Assembly (NCBI GenBank): GCA_009617715.1
Contig: VTFK01000275.1
Span: 662,059-726,058, forward strand
DNA length: 64,000 bases
From: Plectrocnemia conspersa
Lineage: Eukaryota > Arthropoda > Insecta > Trichoptera > Polycentropodidae
Reading direction: 5' to 3'
Below are positions 45,700-57,330 of the stretch, in pieces (positions within the stretch are counted from its first letter, which is position 1; every line of letters starts with the position of its first letter). Made by a program: the position numbers and the translations under genes. The notes beneath the pieces are model-generated. The model saw only the letters and a list, made by a program, of their open reading frames with translations, had not been told where the DNA came from and did not search any database.

Positions 45700-47960
45700 A
45701 TAATAAATATATATTTAATGTTTAAAAAATAATAAAAATATACAAACTATGCTACAGAGAAAATAAATCAATACAAAGCACACTTTTTTTCTTTGATCTT
45801 TGTGGCTGTTCTTGATGTTTTGCATTTATAATTTATGTTATTTCTGTAGTTTATAATTATTTAATATTCTTATGAGTTGGATATTTTTATATACTTATTA
45901 TAGATGATATATAACATATATAGATTTTTAATAAGATCATGATCAATAATTGCACTGTTAAGACCAACAGTTTCAACTTATATCCGGCAAGTCAAGTATC
46001 ACAGAGCTGCGTCTCAAGGTCGTTTTTGTATATTTTAATTCTACAACTCTTCAGCAATGCCCTTAGCTAGGTTAGAATCAAATAAAGAGTTACCTAAACA
46101 ATTTGAAAAATGCTCCACTATTACGATTGGAGGTAAAGTTACTGAGGTAAAGTATTTTTATTTAACATGTATATTCAATTTTCTATAAAAGAAAATAACA
46201 AATGATATAAATTAAAACTCAAATGGTTACTAAGATGAATAAATAAATCCATCGCCACAATATATAAAATAATTTTGCAATTTGCATAGTTTATATGTGT
46301 TGTGTTAATTATATATTGCTTGTACAACTCACTCTTCCATATTTTATCGGCTTAAAAAAACTCAAATTGATAAAATTTAACTAAATTAAGAGTTCTCCTA
46401 CTTTGAACGAGTTAAATGTTACTGGTTTTGTATTATTTATTGTTAATTACATTTGTACATTATATGAATTTTAGGAAAAAGCAAATTCTTTAATACATCC
46501 CGCACTATTCTGTTGTATATGCGACGAATTATTTATTAATGCATGCATTATAAAATGCGACCATACCTTTTGTACATTTTGTATAAATAAATGGAAAAAA
46601 ATGAAAAAGACTTGTCCGTTATGCAGGCAAGTCTATATATTCTTTATAAAAATGATAATGGAATCTCACGAATCAATAACATTTGCAGAAGTCGCTTTAC
46701 AAACATTACTTCGAACGCTGTGGTTGACGAATTAGTAAAACACTGTACTGCAAATTTAGACTTAAAAGACAAGTTGCAGAGACAAATTGCGATAGAAGAG
46801 CGAGAGAGTAAGATCATTTTTATATTGAGTACATTGAATATGTATTAATTTTATCGATAATTTTGCAGAAAACTCACCACGTATCAGCAAAAGAAAACGA
46901 CAATGATATACTACAAGACGACAATCCATGTAATGTTCTTACTATTGCTAGGTCAATTATAATTAGTTTCAAATAATAGTAGCGATTACATTTAGATTTA
47001 ATTGTTAAAGTATGTTTATTTTCATTATTATTTGCCAAGAGTTGCTGTTTACATGACTCAATCTTTGCAATAAAAATATTTGATTAGTTTGTAAATTGCA
47101 CTCGATGCAACTTATTATTTAATATTCTAATTGTTGTCATTAGTTATATAGAGAAGAAAGAGTTTGTCACTAAGGATGCAAGTTGATAATGTTTTTGACT
47201 CGTTAACAATTATTTTTGTCATATGACTACCAGAATAATGTATTAGCCACATGCAAAGATCTTGCGATGATGTCTATGCTTATATTTGTACAGTAATGGC
47301 AACACTCATACGTTTAACTGTATTAGTTAATTGATACACGATTTTTTTAACGGAATATTTATTTTTGTCAAGTCTGATAATTACATATGCATTGTGATTA
47401 TCTAAATAAATATGAAAGTGTATTAAGAAAAAAATTCTATACTATGAATTTATAGAGATTCACAGAAAGGCAAATGTCTGCATCAAAGCCCATGACAGAA
47501 ATATATTTAGGACTTATATCTGTTCAATACGGAGCTTAAATTTCAATAGCTATTTTTTTTATTTTGCTCAATTTTATTTGTTTTTGCTTCTATAGTATTA
47601 TTTCAGATATTGAAACACTATCGACATATTTGAGAGACAACTTTATTATACAGCTGTAAAATAACATGTCATAACCAATTTATTTTTATTTTTCAGACGT
47701 CGAAGATAAAAAATACAAAATTTTAATTTAATAATTTATAATACAATTGATGCTACAATAGTTAGATAATTCAAATAAAAAAATTTCAAAACTATAGTAG
47801 CTTTCAATTGATTTTTTACAACTTTTAACATCAACATCAAGAAAGTGTTTTTAAAAAGACTATTTTTTATTATAATACAAAAATCAAATTAATTTTATTT
47901 TTGATAAATATTTTTATATCCTGTTTATTTTATTTTTAATATATTATAAGACTTTTCCTA
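45700..47960 (+). repeat. Tandem duplication, unit 1 (RING gene copy A with flanks)
   Basis: Collinear with 48190-50480 in the 5' region (ACTATGCTACAGA.AAAATAAATCAA, GCACA.TTTITTT-like T-run, GGCTGTTCTT), the exons, the introns (AAAGAGTTTGTCACTAAGGA) and the 3' region (CTTTTTCAGACGTCG-type acceptor). The offset grows from about 2.38 to 2.55 kb through indels. Confidence 0.85.
46057..47709 (+). pseudogene. RNF8-like short RING protein, copy A (disrupted after the RING)
   Basis: Exon 1 is 46057-46146 (MPLARLESNK..., donor GAG|GTAAAG). Exon 2 is 46475-46807 (acceptor TTTTAG, donor AGA|GTAAGA). Exon 3 starts at 46869 (TTTTGCAG). The terminal exon 47697-47709 encodes the tail of Arg codons and TAA. 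The C3HC4 RING is complete: C43, C46, C58, H60, C63, C66, C77, C80. Relative to copy B exon 2 lacks 7 bp just after the RING, so the frame ends at TAG 46733-46735 (116 residues). The downstream part (VVDELVKHC...) is still readable in another frame. Exon 3 carries a further deletion and its donor reads TGTAATG instead of GGTAATG. Probably a pseudogene, though a truncated RING protein could still be made. Confidence 0.75.
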
Positions 47961-48189
47961 AACGAAAGCGATGAATTCACCTTCATTCGGTTTCTCTGTA
48001 AGATTTATTATATATGACTGATATCTCCAAAAAAGTCTTTTCACATGAGTCGAAAATGATGACAAAATTTTCATAATATTCTAAGACAACCTAGCAATAC
48101 ATTTAGTTTTTTTACTTTACACGTAGAGGAGTCGAAGTCGAGCATACAAAAATATTTAGGTACTTCTAAATATGACAACATTAAAAAAT
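47961..48189. other. Spacer between the two tandem units
   Basis: AT-rich; no homology to the units seen. Confidence 0.4.
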
Positions 48190-50480
48190 CTCTTTGAATT
48201 TATTTATTATTTATAAATATACAGACTATGCTACAGATAAAATAAATCAACACAGAGCACATTTATTTCTTTAATCTTTGAGGCTGTTCTTAGTTTTTTT
48301 CATAGTCTAATATTAATTAAATAAATTTTTAATTGCATATTTTTAGTTATCTATTATGGATGATAAATTGGAATGACAACATAAACATATATAGATTTTT
48401 AATTAGATCGTGGTTAATAATTTCAATGTTAAGACCAACAGTTTTAACTTGTTTGCGGCAAGTCAAGTAGCAGCTGCGTCTCGACGTCGTTTTTACATAT
48501 GTATTTTACTTCTTCAGCAATGGCCTTAACGACGTTAACATCAAAAAATAAGTCACCTAAACAATTTGAAAAATCCTCAATTATCACCATTGAAAGTAAT
48601 AAGGTCAGATATTTTTATTCTATTATATTCAATTTTCTATAGAAGAAAATAACAAATGATAAAAATTAAAAACATTTGGTAACTAAGATATATAAATAAA
48701 TCCTCCTGGGAGCTTTATAGGTTGATTTATTTGAATGTGTTGTTTGATAGTCAAATTGATTAAATTTAACTATATTACTTCGAACGAGTCAAATGTAAGC
48801 AGTTTTGTATAATTTAACGTTAATCACATTTATACATTATATGAATTTTAGGAAGAAGCAAATTCTAGAACACATCCTGGTCTATTATGTTCTATATGCA
48901 AGGAATTATTTATTAAAGCATGCATTATAAAATGTAAACACAGCTTTTGTACATTTTGCATAAATAAATGGAAAAATATAAGAAAAACATGTCCATTATG
49001 CAGGCAAATATATATACTAAGTATTTTTGAAATTTTTGACAATGGAATCTCACAAATCAATCATATTTGCAGAAAACGCTTCTCAAAAATTACTTCAAAT
49101 CTTGTGATTGACGAATTAGTTGAACAGTGTATTGCAAATTTAGACTCGGAAGAAAAATTGCAGAGACAAATTGAGATAGAAGAGCGAGAAAGTAAGATCA
49201 TTTTTATATTGATTAAATTGTATATGTGTTCATTTTATTGATAATTTTACAGAAAACTCACAAGTTATCAACAAAAGAAAACTTGAAGAAAACGACAATG
49301 ATATAACCACAACACAACAATCCAGGTAATGTTCTTACTTTTTTTAATTAGTAAGCTTAAAATAATATCTGTTTCATGCCGATTAAATTTCGATTTTATT
49401 GTTGAATGATGTAAAATTTCACTATTGATTGCCAATATTTACTGCTAATATTACATAATATTTGCAATATACATAGATATTCGAATAGTTCATCGCGACT
49501 CGCCATCTGATTTTTTGGACCGTTGTTATTATTTATATATAGTAGAAAGAGTTTGTCACTAAGGAGCAAGGACTTCAAAAATGTTCAAATATTTAGTCTT
49601 TAACTCCCTAGAATGATGTATTAGGCACATTCTTATTTCTTGCCATGATATTTTAATATTTGTACAGTAATGATACCATCGGTATTAGTCCCTCAAAAAT
49701 TTTACTGAAAACACTCATACGTCTGACTGTATTTGCGAATTAATACCGTATATTTATTTTTATGCTATCTGATAATTACGTATGCATTGTAATTATCTAA
49801 TTAAATATGTAAGTGTATAATGGAAAATCTCGTTAATATGTATTTATAGAGATATTCACATAATACACATAAAGGCAAAGGTCTAAATAAATGTCCATTG
49901 CTAGTTGATTTAGAAAGATATTTATAACTTAATCTGTTTAATACAGAATAGATTCATCATATTACATTCAGCTTGAATTTCAATAGTTATTTTCTTGTTT
50001 TGCCTAATTTTGTTTGTTAATTGGTTCGTTATTGCATTAACACAAAAATGTTAGATGTTATATCACTGTCAACATATAACCAATTGATATTGATTTTGCT
50101 TAATTTTACTAATTATTAAAAAGTTTCTTTGATTTAGCTTTTACGCCATTATTTTAAATTTAATAATACTATCAACATATCTGAAAAACAACTTTATTAT
50201 ACACTGTAAAATAATATGTCATAATAGGTTTTTTTTCTTTTTCAGACGTCGGAGATAAAAAACACAAAATTTTAATTTCATATAAATAATTAATGCTACA
50301 ATTGCTGCTTGTTGAATAGTTTACATAAACATTTTTAAAACCAAAAGTAACTTTTGATTGATTTTTAACAACCGTTAACAATATTATTTTAGGAAAACCA
50401 AGTTTTTGTCAAATTAATTTTATTTTCGATAAATAATTTTTTTATCCTGTTTATTTTATTTTTAATATCAAACTTATCCT
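48190..50480 (+). repeat. Tandem duplication, unit 2 (RING gene copy B with flanks)
   Basis: Counterpart of 45700-47960. The 60 bp upstream of the ATG are well conserved between units (TTAAGACCAACAGTTT, GGCAAGTCAAGTA, GCTGCGTCTC), suggesting shared promoter or 5' UTR sequence. Confidence 0.85.
48520..50258 (+). CDS. RNF8-like short RING-finger protein, copy B (four exons, intact)
   Basis: Exon 1 is about 48520-48603 (MALTTLTSKN..., donor AAG|GTCAGA). Exon 2 is 48852-49191 (acceptor TTTTAG, donor AAA|GTAAGA). Exon 3 is 49253-49325 (acceptor TTTTACAG, donor CCAG|GTAATG). Exon 4 is 50246-50258 (acceptor TTTTTCAG), encoding only Arg codons and TAA. Phases agree and give about 169 residues. The C3HC4 RING is at residues 41-78: C41, C44, C56, H58, C61, C64, C75, C78. 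Downstream, LVIDELVEQCIANLDSEEKL and the charged EIEEREK stretch resemble the post-RING tail of RNF8. The FHA domain and long coiled coil of RNF8 are absent. A ubiquitin E3 ligase role is expected of the RING class; substrate unknown. The C-terminus is basic (KRK, RRRR), suggesting nuclear location. Exon 1 start is approximate by a few bases. Confidence 0.72.
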
Positions 50481-51260
50481 GAACCTACATTCCATGTTAA
50501 CTGAAATTAACCTTTATACATCCGTGTACTGCGATTTAAAACTATTTTTTACAATATACATGTATAAAATAATCATATCTTAAAAACTAGTGCATTTAAA
50601 ATAATTACAAAAAAAAAAATATTATTATATATAAAAATATTTAAAAAGGGAAAATATTTAGAAAATTTAAAATGTACGTATTTATTAGGTCAGTAATTTA
50701 GTTTGCACAGTTATAAATATTAAGATATGTTTATAAGTGTATATAGTTTGCACAGATACCATCGGTGGTTTTTTCTGAAATAACATTTTTTGTAAATCTT
50801 AATCATAATTTGGCCATTTTTTATATTCCGTGTTATTTATTATTAAATTAGATATTACAGGTTAAAATTTCCGCCACTTAAATTTAATGAATATCTCTAT
50901 AAAAAAAAATTGAAAATCATAAGCTAGTACTTCAGCCTTTACTGAGGGTGAAATATTATAGTAAACCGAACGGAAACTACCTTAATCGATATCTCAAAAA
51001 CTTTTATGTCTGGGTATTCAAGAAAACTTCCTTTGCATATGCAGATAGGAGAATTAATTATTATGTATTTATGGTACAAAAGGGTAGAACTGAATTTATT
51101 GTTGCACTCTAGAGCCTTATTACGTTATGCTAAGAAATAAGCAATAAAAATCAAAATACATACTTAAATTTACATAAAATATTGTTAATCATGAAAGCCT
51201 CAGTACGTTGGCAATGTGTGTTAACACACTATTTTATATATAAAATGCAACTTTTAATGG
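50481..51260. other. AT-rich spacer, no gene seen
   Basis: No feature supported. Confidence 0.5.
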
Positions 51261-51264
51261 ATTA

Positions 51265-51690
51265 ACTCGCTTTTTGATGGCGTTGGATAAAATGTCCGCC
51301 CGCGGCGTTCATCAGGCGAACGCCCGCCCGTTCGCATTATTAATTATTCATTGAATCAGGCTAAATCAAAACCAATTTCACGCTTCTTTGCCCGTTCACA
51401 TATTACCCTCCATAATCTTCGCCCCTGTGTGCCATAGGGGCGCCACGCACACACGCCCTTTTTCCCACCATCGATGCAGCGAGATAAATGGCTCCATCTA
51501 CGTACGAGATATTGCTACAGACTATTTACAGGCGCGATTCCCTTCAGACGTATCTGAAGACTTATTGTTGTTTGATTTTGCTATGATGCATACACTTAAA
51601 TTCAATTTATATATTATTGAAGCTACAAATATTGTTGGTAGCAAAAGCAATTTTCAATATTTCACAGGCTTATTTCTATAATATATAAAC
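51265..51690. other. GC-richer islet with a 97-codon open frame
   Basis: CpG-rich at 51290-51340 (GTCCGCCCGCGGCG, GCGAACGCCCGCCC) followed by TTAATTATTCATTGAATCAGG. A plus frame, 51388-51681, has no recognisable domain and its second half is AT-driven. Treated as non-coding islet DNA. Confidence 0.25.
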
Positions 51691-52014
51691 GAAAGTAATC
51701 ATAATTTGGTATAATAAGAATATTGCTATAAATTTAGATATATTTTTTAGCAACTATTTAGAAAATTGTATTTGATATGTACATTTTTTTTAGTGTTTAT
51801 CTTTAGATTTTATTTAAAAAAACAAAAACTAAAAACAAATATAATATTTGAATTTTTTGCTTAAATAATAATCATTTATTATTAAAAATATCTTCCGCAA
51901 AAAGATCCGTTATATTAAAATGCATATCGGTACGAAATCGCAACGCAGGCTGTATGAGTGTGTATGTATATGTACCCTGGCAACAGTAGGTGTATAGGTG
52001 TGACAAGCGGCAAT
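51691..52014. other. AT-rich spacer
   Basis: No feature supported. Confidence 0.5.
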
Positions 52015-52330
52015 TTCACGGGTCACCTGTCCTCCATATTTCTCGTATATTTTATATCTAGGGCCAGCCAATGGCGGCGGCCAGCTTAAAAATCGGGGAA
52101 AACGAAAGGAAAGCGGTGAAATTTGTATCGGCTGCGCGGGGTGGTTTTCCCTCAGCGGCCGCGCGCAGGAAATGAATATTCATGGCGGAATTGAAAAATT
52201 GCCATCGGATCACCGTGACAAATATCACCCGGTCCACCCGACCGACACCCGAAACGTATTATAAATGGATGAGATCCAATGAAATTATATCGACGCGGCT
52301 GCTGTCTGTTCGCGTAGAGGATGTGATTGA
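52015..52330. other. GC-rich, CpG-retaining islet
   Basis: CpG-dense (GCGGCCGCGCGC; CGACCGACACCCG) with GAATATTCATGG at the centre. No coding frame of note. Candidate conserved non-coding DNA. Confidence 0.3.
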
Positions 52331-52880
52331 AACTGCGTGGACACTATTTAAAACAATATAATTTAATATATTACTTTTGTCAAATTTGTCACTTATCCAT
52401 TTTGTAGCACATTTTTCTTAGGTTCGTTGGGTAGCTCACTGTATTCAGGACACGCAATCGAGCACATTGTTGCTGAAGAATTGCACCAAAAATCCGATGA
52501 GCTAAGAATTACATTCAATTTTTATTCGAATTTCAAAGTACGTGCTATAGTGGTTTCTGGCTTTAACTTTGCAGCCAAATAGATGCCAAAAAAATATAAC
52601 AATGTTACAATTTACCACAGTACCAAAAAAAGTGCGGCTCTTGGTAATCATAGAGTATTCGCCGGTTTGTCGGGTTGTATTTGTCGGCTGGGTGCTAGTA
52701 CAGTAGCTGTGATTATCGTTGTGATTCTTGTAATGCTCTCTGGATGATCTGCTGGTGCCTTGTATCTGTGTCTTTGACGTCTATGATGTCTTCAGAATCT
52801 GTCCATGCCTGCCCGTATCGCTGCAGTCTGCCTCAATGTAACAGAATGTCACATATTTTATATTTTATATAGCTCTAGTG
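52331..52880. other. Spacer; mixed composition at 52640-52840
   Basis: No open frame, repeat or RNA gene recognised. Confidence 0.4.
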
Positions 52881-52980
52881 CAATGGTTCCCAAACTCTTT
52901 TGGCCCACGGACCCCTTTTCATACTCAAAATTTGCCCACGGACCCTGGGTAAATATCTACATAAATGCATAATAGAAAAA

Positions 52981-54783
52981 TTACAAATTTAACTTTGACG
53001 TCTTGAATGGTAAATGGTGACATAAAAATAAAATATAAACAGAACATTTGGTTGAAGAAGTATTTATTAAAATTATAATTTTTGTTTTAAAATAAAAAAA
53101 AATTAAATGACTTAAATGAACCTGATGGGATGTTATGAGTGTATTTATGTCCGGCTCAATGTTTGTGAGTAGTAACCGCAAATCCCCACGAGTACGAATT
53201 TCTAGTTGGTTTCTTTTTTTGTGATGAGGCTCATAATGGCACTGAATCCACGTTCTACAAAATAGGAAGAGGGAAAAGCAATCAACAGCTTCTGTACAAT
53301 AACCCATAATGCTGGATATAAAATTGGGATATGATTTGTAACCAGAACATTGTCGTATCTTTGTTTAAACATTGATTTCAACTTTTAATTTCTGGATAAT
53401 TCAATAAGTTTCTCCTGTATTAGTATGTATTCATCTGTATTTGTGCTCTGAGTTTGACTACTTGCAAAAGGGTTCAACACCCAGTCGGGAATATCCAAGT
53501 GAAGAATGTCTTCAAATCTTTGGTTAAGGTCCGAATGAAGCGACGTTAAATGTTAACAATAAGCAAACAAATCTTCATCTCTATTTTACAATGTTGAAAG
53601 ATTGGAAACTGAGAATATTCTCCTCTTCCCAAGTTTTGTTTGTACAGCAAAAGTTTTGCAACAAACGCAGATCTTACACTTTTAGTTTTGATTAAATTTA
53701 ATGTGTCACCTTGTAGTTTCAAATTAGTCTCGTTAAATCTGGCAAATAAATCAGTTTTTGAGATATTTAAATTGTGACGCAAATCATTGTCTTTACTCTT
53801 CAGGAATTCCAACACTGAATCAAAGAGCGAATAGAAGCGATCCAAACATGCACTTTTAGATAACCAACGTTCTTCTGTGCTAAGTAGTAAACTATTATAG
53901 TCATAAGTCATCATCATTTTTCAAACAAAGTTGAGCAAATAATCTCTCATTTAAGGCATTCCTTTTGATTTTATTAACTGCACTAATGACATAATGTAGT
54001 GATTCATGCAAACGTTCACTAAGGTTTTTTGTGATGAAATGATGTCAATGAATGATACAATGTACCGATAGCTTCATAAGATTCTCATATCGTCTGGACG
54101 AAGTACCGTTACAGGAAATAGGATGCTTTATCTCTTTCTTCGTTGCGTGCGACAGCCCTCCCACTTTTATTTCTAGGGGATCGGCGTCAGTTCTGGATTG
54201 TTAAATGAATAAATTTGATTAACCTACAATACCACTAACTTCATTCCATAATTTTGCTACTTATGTATCTAATTTTTTTAATTTTGCGCAGAATTTCAAC
54301 GATCTTTTAAATAAATATAATTATTATAGTCATTATTAAATGTGTTTCTACTATTTGTGTTCTTACTATGTTTCCAAAAGCAATAAAATATTTGTATTTA
54401 TTATAAGAAAAGAGAATTATTATATAATAAAAATAAAATGGTGAATATTTCTTTAGAAGCGCAGGGTAACACCCCCACGGTGTATGGCTGAGAGGCAAAT
54501 AGTAGTGGATTCTAATTAGAATGTAACGGTAAACTGTCGAGCTCGATAGGGAATCTTATGATGCGTACCGATAATACATTCGGTATATCTTGTTTTAAGT
54601 ATACCAGAAAGCCTCGCTGTCGTCCTGCTATTGCTGGAGCACCGTCAGTAGCAACGGAGATGATATTAGTCAAGGGTATAGCTTTTACATCGAAAAATCT
54701 TTTTAATTCAGTAAATAACGTTTCACTTTTCGTATAAGTTTCCAAACATTTAGCAAATAACAATTCTTGTGAATTTTTTTATT
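52981..54783 (-). pseudogene. ZBED5/SCAND3-like hAT transposase, broken
   Basis: Read on the minus strand: LLFAKCLETYTKSETLF and IPLTNIISVATDGAPAIAG (54770-54590, containing a catalytic-region Asp in ATDGA); then, after a nested insertion, NLSERLHESLHYVISAVNKI (about 54030-53965), STEERWLSKSACLDRFYSLF (53880-53820), NPFASSQTQSTNTDEY, ERGFSAIMSLITKKRNQLEI (about 53270-53210) and the C-terminal RTRGDLRLLLTNIEP. Breaks include a TGA where an Arg codon is expected just inside the MITE junction, a frameshift near 53915, a TAA near 53390 and a frameshift near 53290. The BED finger and N-terminal region are missing. Family identity is firm. Confidence 0.87.
54071..54564. mobile_element. 494-bp MITE nested in the hAT, exact 9-bp target duplication
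   Basis: GTACCGATA occurs at 54062-54070 and again at 54565-54573, and the hAT frame resumes across the join when one copy is removed (VLSV then HCIIH). The ends GCTTCATAAGATTC and, inverted, GCATCATAAGATTC begin TIRs of about 43 bp that both run to ACCGTTACA. No transposase inside. A 9-bp duplication is typical of Mutator-like elements (MULEs). Confidence 0.92.
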
Positions 54784-54985
54784 CATTGTTATTTATTTTA
54801 ACTCATGTCACAATTTTTTTATTTTTTATTAAACCTTGCGCGGACCCCCTGATGTTGTTCCGGGACCCCCAAATCAATTTTAATTTTCCATGGATCTCTG
54901 AATGTTCCCGGGGACCCCTGGGGGCCACTTTGTGAATTGAAAATGGAGATTTGCATTCACCAAAATATTTCCAAAATATATTCAC

Positions 54986-55440
54986 GCCGAAAAATAATGG
55001 TTCAAATGACGATCGTTAACTAGGGGGCTCAAAAAACAATAATAACCGACGTAGGGTCGAAATAATTGTTTGACGTGTGTCTTCTTATACAAAGAGTTTG
55101 TATAAGAAAACGCCTTGGCGCAAGTCTTTTCATACCAATAGTTGTGTTTGGGATCAACTGTTTTTTGCTACAATAAAAACACATCGATCCACTGAATAAC
55201 TATGAAAAATATCTTCTTTTTTAATGGATCTAACTGAAAACTACAAAGCAAATAATTTTTCGACTGTGAAACTTATACGTGTTTAAAGCAATTTTGGCAT
55301 ACCAGCGTTGACTATGTTTATTATTGATTTTATCGAAATAAACGTATTTAAAAAAATGGCAATTAAATGCATTTAATTTTGTTTTTTGATATGTACATAT
55401 CTGCATTTAATCAAACAATCAAAATTAGATACTGACGACA
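54986..55440. other. AT-rich spacer with a perfect short hairpin
   Basis: TTCTTATACAAA (55082-55093), a GAG loop, and TTTGTATAAGAA (55097-55108) form a perfect 12-bp stem with a 3-nt loop. Otherwise no feature. Confidence 0.6.
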
Positions 55441-55444
55441 ATTT

Positions 55445-55690
55445 GAGTGAGGGCAAGATTTTCATTGCTCGCAACGTTCGGATTAATATTCATTGTTATT
55501 CAAATTCGAAACAAATTTAACGGGCGGTTATTCCGTTCGCGCTGGGGAATACTCATTATTAGTGCTTGCCCCGAGGATGAGATGCTTAGTAACTTGTTGG
55601 GAATCTCAGACGAAACGTTAGTTAACCGTTTCCTGTGTGTCATCTGATGTGGCAGTCGAAGCGTGTAACTCGTCTGGAAGGGTTAGACTT
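55445..55690. other. GC-richer islet
   Basis: CpG-retaining (GGGCGGTTATTCCGTTCGCG). A 66-codon plus frame at 55447-55647 has no domain. Confidence 0.25.
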
Positions 55691-56715
55691 ACAAATGATA
55701 TCTGATTATATTAAAACAACAGTGAAAATAATATTCAAATATTATTTTAGAATTCATACATTTACAGTTTAATTCTTATTCAATCGTATTGACATTGTAG
55801 TTAAAAAGAAATAACCGTAGAATTACTAAGTTTTGTCAGATTGCATTTTAAAGCTATTACCGTGCCAGGATAGAAGAGTTCGGGGCAGAGGGAAGGTTCC
55901 CAACGAATTCTCTATCGTCTCCTATCTTTTGTCCGCTTTAAAAGACGATAACGCCGCGGCGCAATTTGCTTTTCATCAATTCTTGAAATTGAAAAACTGC
56001 TATGAAAACAGCAAAAGCAAGTCACCATGAAAGTATTTATCTTTGAAAAATTGACGTTGCTGTATCTTGCGGTTCGCGTATTTACGATACATTTATAATA
56101 TATGAAATACTTTTCAAACATACGCGGTTCATACTATATCATATTAGACTAGTTTCAATGATGTTTTACGAAGTAAGTTCAAGTCTTTTGAATAGTACGG
56201 TACATCCTGCCATTTTATCATTACCTTTGCGTGAATAAAATCAATGCAAAAACCAGATAATGGCCATAGATTTTTTTCTTATGCGAATTTTACTCGAAAA
56301 TAAAAATAAAACAATATACTATCTTTACAAGAAAAAAACATGAAGAGTATAAGCAATGCTTTAATTTAGTTATGGGTTAAAAATATCATATATGTTTTAC
56401 GAGTATAAAACAATATAAACTTTCATTGGATCAAAACAACTTTATGTACTTGTACTCGGTAAAATATCCATAAATGAAATTTTCCTAGAGAGCTATTTCA
56501 AGATTTTTTGACAGTATATTATTTATAAAAAAATATTTTATTTTTTAAATACCTTTTCTTAAATACAATTATTTTAAAAACTAAATTATGATTAAATAAA
56601 ATATCATTTCATTCTAGAGATATAACCTTCTCCTACCTCTCGATCTTTTTTTTTTTAATTTCATTAAAATAAAATATTAGAGGTGTTGATTCAAAATTAC
56701 AGTACCACTCTTTTC
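55691..56715. other. Spacer; small GC-richer patch at 55855-55985
   Basis: The patch (GGTTCCCAACGAATTC, AACGCCGCGGCGC) has open frames on both strands with no domain. The rest is AT-rich. Confidence 0.4.
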
Positions 56716-56719
56716 ACAT

Positions 56720-57330
56720 CGTCGACATTTTGATTTTCTTTTGCATCGAGCAAAATAAATGGTAGTCAGAAAGGGAAGGGTATGGAGAATACGATAGATA
56801 ATAATCAAGTTTTTTGCTTTTATCGAGAGTCAATTTCGTGCATTGTCTGTTGACAAGTCCAGACTTTTTTACGTCCTTCTGAAAATTATCCAGCTGATCT
56901 CAATATAAGCTTGCTGTTATTGTTTATCAATGTTTCGTTATCAAGAGTTTCGTAATGCGCAACTCCGTTGCAATCCCACCATACATTTTTTACAATAAGC
57001 CCTGGCTTCAATGTAGGTTTTGCTACTTGACCATTTGATAACCACTGTCTTCTACAATTGTTGTCATACTGTTGTACGACAACAATCATATCAAATGATC
57101 GAGTAAAGGCGAATCAGCACCAAGATCCAGAAGCTCTTGAGATATAAGAATATGCGCCGATTTGTTTTCTTCGCTCAATTCGTGTGGAATCCATACACCT
57201 TGTCACCAAGCTTTTCCAATTTTCTTAATGTATCTATTCACTTTTGAATCATCAGATAACATATGGATAGTTTGAGTACGATTTTAAATCATCTTTGTCA
57301 TTTACGGATATCTTCACAAATGTTTTCAGT
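56720..57330 (-). pseudogene. mariner transposase, second dead copy
   Basis: On the minus strand: GVWIPHELSEENKSA (the linker after the second HTH, about 57205-57160), then QWLSNGQVAKPTLKPGLIVK and WWDCNGVAHYETL (57045-56945), and finally SLSDYHLFCSMQKK (about 56775-56735), which carries the last catalytic Asp. Stops and frameshifts separate every block and the first two catalytic regions are eroded. Older and more decayed than the 15.5-kb copy; it may be a different mariner lineage. Confidence 0.8.

Larger units (their letters stand above)
52881..54985 (-). mobile_element. ZBED5-like hAT element, internally deleted
   Basis: The left end CAATGGTTCCCAAACTCTTT with GGCCCACGGACCCC is the typical terminus of ZBED5-like hAT elements. 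The right side has GCGCGGACCCCC and GGGGACCCCTGGGGG blocks in inverted orientation (54838-54930). The minus-strand transposase between them has lost its N-terminal half. The exact right end and an 8-bp target duplication were not resolved. Confidence 0.75.

Noticed and set aside
46591..46848. 85-codon frame starting MEKNEKDLSVMQ as a separate gene
   Set aside because: It is the frame-shifted tail of copy A of the RING gene; the ATG lies within the RING exon in another frame and the end runs into the intron.
52881..54985. Host gene of the ZBED5 family
   Set aside because: Termini with GGTTCCCAAACT and GCGGACCCCC, missing N-terminus, stops and frameshifts show a decayed transposon rather than a domesticated gene.
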